Positions 51,336-54,692 of a stretch of 54,692 nucleotides of DNA are shown piece by piece; the first letter of the stretch is position 1; the number at the start of each line of letters is the position of its first letter. The notes below the pieces were generated by a model. The model searched no databases and was not told the origin of the DNA. It saw nothing but the letters and a program-made list of their open reading frames with translations. The translations under genes were made by a program, and so were the position numbers. The DNA is from Synechococcales cyanobacterium bin2.concoct.b11b12b14.033 (GTDB lineage Bacteria; Cyanobacteriota; Vampirovibrionia; Caenarcaniphilales; Caenarcanaceae): NCBI GenBank assembly GCA_013298875.1, contig JAAFJH010000004.1, forward strand, positions 1 to 54,692, read 5' to 3'.

Positions 51336-52010
51336 ATGGCTAACAATAACCACAATAATAGACCCGTAATTTTAAAAAATGATTTAACGCCTGAGCGCTT
51401 AGCTATACATTTAGCGGCTGCAGGCGACAAAGGTTTTTTAGCAGTTGATTGTGAAATGATGGGTTTAAAGCCGGTTCGTGACCGATTATGCTTAGTGCAA
51501 ATGGCGGATGAAAATGGAAATATTACTTTAGTACAAATTGCCACCGATCAGCAAGAAGCACCTAATCTGAAAATATTACTGGAATCTGAAAAAGTAGTTA
51601 AAATATTTCACTTTGCTAGAGCGGATTTAGCTTTTTTACGTTATCAGTTGGGTATTTTAGTTAATCCAGTTTTTTGTACTAAAATTGGTAGCAAATTAGC
51701 TCGTACTTATACTGACCGCCACGGATTAAGAGAATTAGCACGTGAATTTGTTGGCATTGACTTGAATAAAAATCAGCAGTCTAGCGATTGGGGTAAAGAA
51801 AATTTATCGCCCGAACAAATTGAATATGCAGCAAATGACGTCATATTTTTAATTCAGCTCAAAACTATACTCGAAAAAGTTTTAATCCGTGAAAATAGAT
51901 TTGAATTGGCCGAAAAATGCTTTGAACAAATTCATTTAATGGTCGAGCTTGATTTATTGGAATACGAATTTGTTTTTGAACATAATAATCCAGCCAAATC
52001 AGGCCGATAA
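51336..52010 (+). CDS. Ribonuclease D-like 3'-5' exonuclease
   Basis: FLAVDCEMMGLKPVRDRLCLVQMA, KIFHFARADLAFL, LSPEQIEYAANDVIFL (DEDDy motifs). Confidence 0.92.
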   Translation: MANNNHNNRPVILKNDLTPERLAIHLAAAGDKGFLAVDCEMMGLKPVRDRLCLVQMADENGNITLVQIATDQQEAPNLKILLESEKVVKIFHFARADLAFLRYQLGILVNPVFCTKIGSKLARTYTDRHGLRELAREFVGIDLNKNQQSSDWGKENLSPEQIEYAANDVIFLIQLKTILEKVLIRENRFELAEKCFEQIHLMVELDLLEYEFVFEHNNPAKSGR

Positions 52011-52011
52011 A

Positions 52012-52845
52012 TTAATAACTATTTGGTTGATAAATAATGGGCATTTGCTGAAACTGAATAGTTGAATTGGCAGGCAAAGTATAATTTGAATAATAATTAT
52101 TATTGCTAAAAGAGTTTGGAGCAGGCTGACTATAAGGTAAAACTGAATATTGTGGTTGTCTGGCAATTTTGCCTACTTCATACATATTATTTTCATTGGA
52201 CTCAGACAGAGCTTGTTTTAAAACACCATAATTAATTTCAATATTTGGAGCAGTTTGCAAAACTTCATTAACAATCTCGTTCTCATTCAGGCTTTTAATT
52301 TTATAAGGATCTGGAAAAACTTCTAGCATAATTGAATCTGCTTCTTGACTTAATTTAAAACGATTATAGGTTACATGGACGGTGTCTCCAATATCTACCA
52401 AATCAAATAATTCTTCAACATCAGTATTATTCATGCGTACACAGCCATGCGATACGAATTTACCGATTGAGGTAGGATCATTAGTACCATGAATGCCGTA
52501 AACCATATTTTTATCTTCAAAAAACCCAATCCAGCGCTGACCTAAAGGATTTTTACTATTACTGATGCGTACTGCTCCTTCTGGTTTATAAGGATGCTCC
52601 CAAATTGGTTCAATAACTTTTTTTTCAACTTTATAATAACCTTGCGGCGTCATCATCTTTTGTGAGTACCCAACCCCAACCGAGTATTCCCCAATAAGAT
52701 AAGAATTTTTATACAAACTTAAAGTACGACTTGGTACATTTATTTTTATTTCGGTCTGGCCTTGCCCATTAGCAGAAAAAGCTTTTCCATAAAAATTTAA
52801 GCTTAATATACAGATTAAAAGAATAAAAATATTTGGCTTTTTCAT
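52012..52845 (-). CDS. L,D-transpeptidase (YkuD)
   Basis: YGIHGTNDPTSIGKFVSHGCVRMNNTDVEELFDLV. Confidence 0.94.
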   Translation of the reverse strand: MKKPNIFILLICILSLNFYGKAFSANGQGQTEIKINVPSRTLSLYKNSYLIGEYSVGVGYSQKMMTPQGYYKVEKKVIEPIWEHPYKPEGAVRISNSKNPLGQRWIGFFEDKNMVYGIHGTNDPTSIGKFVSHGCVRMNNTDVEELFDLVDIGDTVHVTYNRFKLSQEADSIMLEVFPDPYKIKSLNENEIVNEVLQTAPNIEINYGVLKQALSESNENNMYEVGKIARQPQYSVLPYSQPAPNSFSNNNYYSNYTLPANSTIQFQQMPIIYQPNSY

Positions 52846-52977
52846 CGCTTTTAGTTTTACCTCTAATTATTAAACCCTAGCTTACTGAATTTAAGCTTAA
52901 ATATATCTAATTACTTAAACTCATTAGTTTAGCTTTCAAGCAAGCGATTGATTATTTAATTGGCTTTCCCTAATATT

Positions 52978-53745
52978 TTAAGTATTACGAATTGGAATAT
53001 TATTTTCTTTTAAGGCATTTTTAATTTGGCTAATTGTTAATTCTCCATAATGTAATAAAGAAGCTAATAATGCGGCCTCTGCTTTGGTTTGACGAAAAAC
53101 ATCAATAATATGTTCCAATTTTCCGGCACCACCTGATGCAATTACTGACACATTCACTTCATTGGCAATTAATTGAGTAATCGGTAGGTCATAACCATTT
53201 TTTGTTCCATCAGCATCCATACTAGTTAATAAAATTTCTCCAGCTCCAGCCCCAACCGTTTTTTTAGCCCAATCCAAAGCATCTAAGCCAGTTGCCGCAC
53301 GGCCTCCTTTTACAAATACTTCCCAGCCAGTTCTAGTATTACCCGAGTTTTTAACATCAATCGCAATTACAATGCATTGAGAGCCATATTGCCGAGAGCC
53401 TTCTGAAATGACTGAAATGTCTTTAACCGCTCCAGAATTGATACTAACTTTATCAGCTCCGGCTCTTAGTAAATCACCAATATCAGATGGAGCTTGTACA
53501 CCGCCCCCAACAGTTAAAGGAATAAATACTTCCCGAGCGGTACGACTAATAACATTAATCAAAGCACTTCGGGCTTCAATACTAGCGGTTATATCCAAAA
53601 AACAAATTTCGTCTGCCCCAGATTCATTATATTGTTTAGCCAGTTCTACCGGGTCTCCAGCGTCTTTTAAGCCTAAAAAATTCACTCCTTTTACGACACG
53701 TCCTTCTTTAACATCCAAGCAAGGAATTATTCTTTTGCTGAGCAT
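52978..53745 (-). CDS. hisF: Imidazole glycerol phosphate synthase subunit HisF
   Basis: [54 protein letters not shown]. Confidence 0.97.
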   Translation of the reverse strand: MLSKRIIPCLDVKEGRVVKGVNFLGLKDAGDPVELAKQYNESGADEICFLDITASIEARSALINVISRTAREVFIPLTVGGGVQAPSDIGDLLRAGADKVSINSGAVKDISVISEGSRQYGSQCIVIAIDVKNSGNTRTGWEVFVKGGRAATGLDALDWAKKTVGAGAGEILLTSMDADGTKNGYDLPITQLIANEVNVSVIASGGAGKLEHIIDVFRQTKAEAALLASLLHYGELTISQIKNALKENNIPIRNT

Positions 53746-53838
53746 AAAATTTATATTATTTTTTTAATAAGCGAATTAATTTAAAAATAGTCTAAATCAA
53801 ATTACAAAAATAAATTTAACTTTTAATAATTCAATTGT

Positions 53839-54402
53839 TTAATAATGCTCAAAACCGCCCCAGTCAAAAATAGTGGGTTGAGAATTGTCAAAAACTGAAT
53901 ATTCTAATTCTGGCTCTGAAAGACTAATTTGCTCTTCTAAAGGTTTATAAACTAAATAAGCCCTGACTAACTGAATTGTTTCAGGTGAATTAATATTGAC
54001 TTTTGCCACTTTATTGCATTCTTCAGCTGATAAGAAGCGGACTAAAACATATTCACTACGCATTAAATATGGTGCCCAAAAAGTTACAAAATCAGTTGTC
54101 AAAGCTTCATCAAAGCCAAATTTCTCACATTCTCTTTCTAAATAATCAATTACTTCATCACGACGAATACAATAAGCTTTTGTCATATGAAATTTGGTTT
54201 GTAATTTTCCGTCCCAGAACAAATACGGGTATTTTTTATTATTAGTTTCAATTAAATTATTTTCTAAAGTTTTAACTGTCCAAATCAGCGAATTGTTTTG
54301 GTTAATAATGGGAGTTTGTGGATAAACAACTTCTTTCTGTGATTGAATCCAAGTTCTTTTAAGTTTTTTTCTCTCTTTAGCTCGGAAAATAAAAATTTAA
54401 GT
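53839..54402 (-). pseudogene. Hypothetical protein whose 5' end appears cut by an IS element
   Basis: Frame open beyond the 54222 ATG: IFIFRAKERKKLKRTWIQSQKEVVYPQTPIINQNNSLIWTVKTLENNLIETNNKKYPYLFWDGKLQTKFHMTK...; no ATG/GTG/TTG start before an upstream stop close to the IS end. Confidence 0.5.
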
Positions 54403-54417
54403 CAAATATTCAATTTT

Positions 54418-54692
54418 AGGCAGTGATCTAGAAAAATAGACAAGAAAAAGATATAATAAAAGAATGAAAAATTGTAGGAAATGCAAGTCAGAAAAGCTTG
54501 TAAAAAATGGTCTTCTAAAGGGAAGGCAAAGATATAAATGTAAAAACTGTGGATATAATCAATCAGTTGAATATGTTGGTTACCCAGAGAAATTCAAGGT
54601 GAAAGTCATTCAAGCATATTTGGAAGGAATAGGAATTAGAGCCTTAAGCAGGATATTTAAAATAGGAGTAGCAACAGTAATAAGCTGGATAA
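54418..54692 (+). mobile_element. IS1-family-like insertion sequence, left portion (continues beyond window)
   Basis: Candidate left end GGCAGTGATCTAGAAAAATAGAC followed by an IS1 InsA-like ORF. Confidence 0.65.
54464..54692 (+). CDS. IS1-like transposase N-terminal region (InsA-type zinc ribbon plus HTH), partial
   Basis: MKNCRKCKSEKLVKNGLLKGRQRYKCKNCGYNQSVEYVGYPEKFKVKVIQAYLEGIGIRALSRIFKIGVATVISWI. Confidence 0.88.
   Translation, partial: MKNCRKCKSEKLVKNGLLKGRQRYKCKNCGYNQSVEYVGYPEKFKVKVIQAYLEGIGIRALSRIFKIGVATVISWI

Overview
The window is a 54.7 kb AT-rich bacterial chromosome segment. It looks most like a non-photosynthetic Cyanobacteria/Melainabacteria-type genome, inferred from an SLH-domain porin, a Rieske/cytochrome b module and a DprA-like/RNase D neighbourhood; I could not place the 16S without a search. 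Most of it is housekeeping: recG, mfd, clpC, dnaK, ftsI-type PBP, pstB, pepP, a PhoB-type regulator, rluD-type synthase, speE, ribBA, two ssb, mazG, queE, tusA-like, atpB, tsf, rpsB, Rieske/cyt b, mrp, a 16S rRNA, SLH porin, comEA-like, rlpA/SPOR, rpsF-ssb, rnd, L,D-transpeptidase and hisF. The most unusual signals are: (i) a diverged partial duplicate of the recG 3' end flanking an unknown gene, which looks like an integration or duplication scar; (ii) a collapsed sulfide-detoxification (BigR/Blh/rhodanese/TauE-like) operon in which every gene is broken, bracketed by inverted palindromic elements; (iii) an accessory block between mfd and clpC in which a hicBA toxin-antitoxin pair lies between GATT-rich imperfect palindromes, one of which terminates a 5' remnant of an AAA-type ATPase; (iv) a stand-alone 16S rRNA gene with its own promoter and long-range processing stem but no 23S or tRNA behind it; (v) a fused cytochrome b with b6-type haem spacing and no adjacent cytochrome c; (vi) an orphan FlgG-like protein; (vii) an IS1-type element at the right edge that appears to have cut off the 5' end of a gene. 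I found no clear new multi-gene defence system. No database search was possible.
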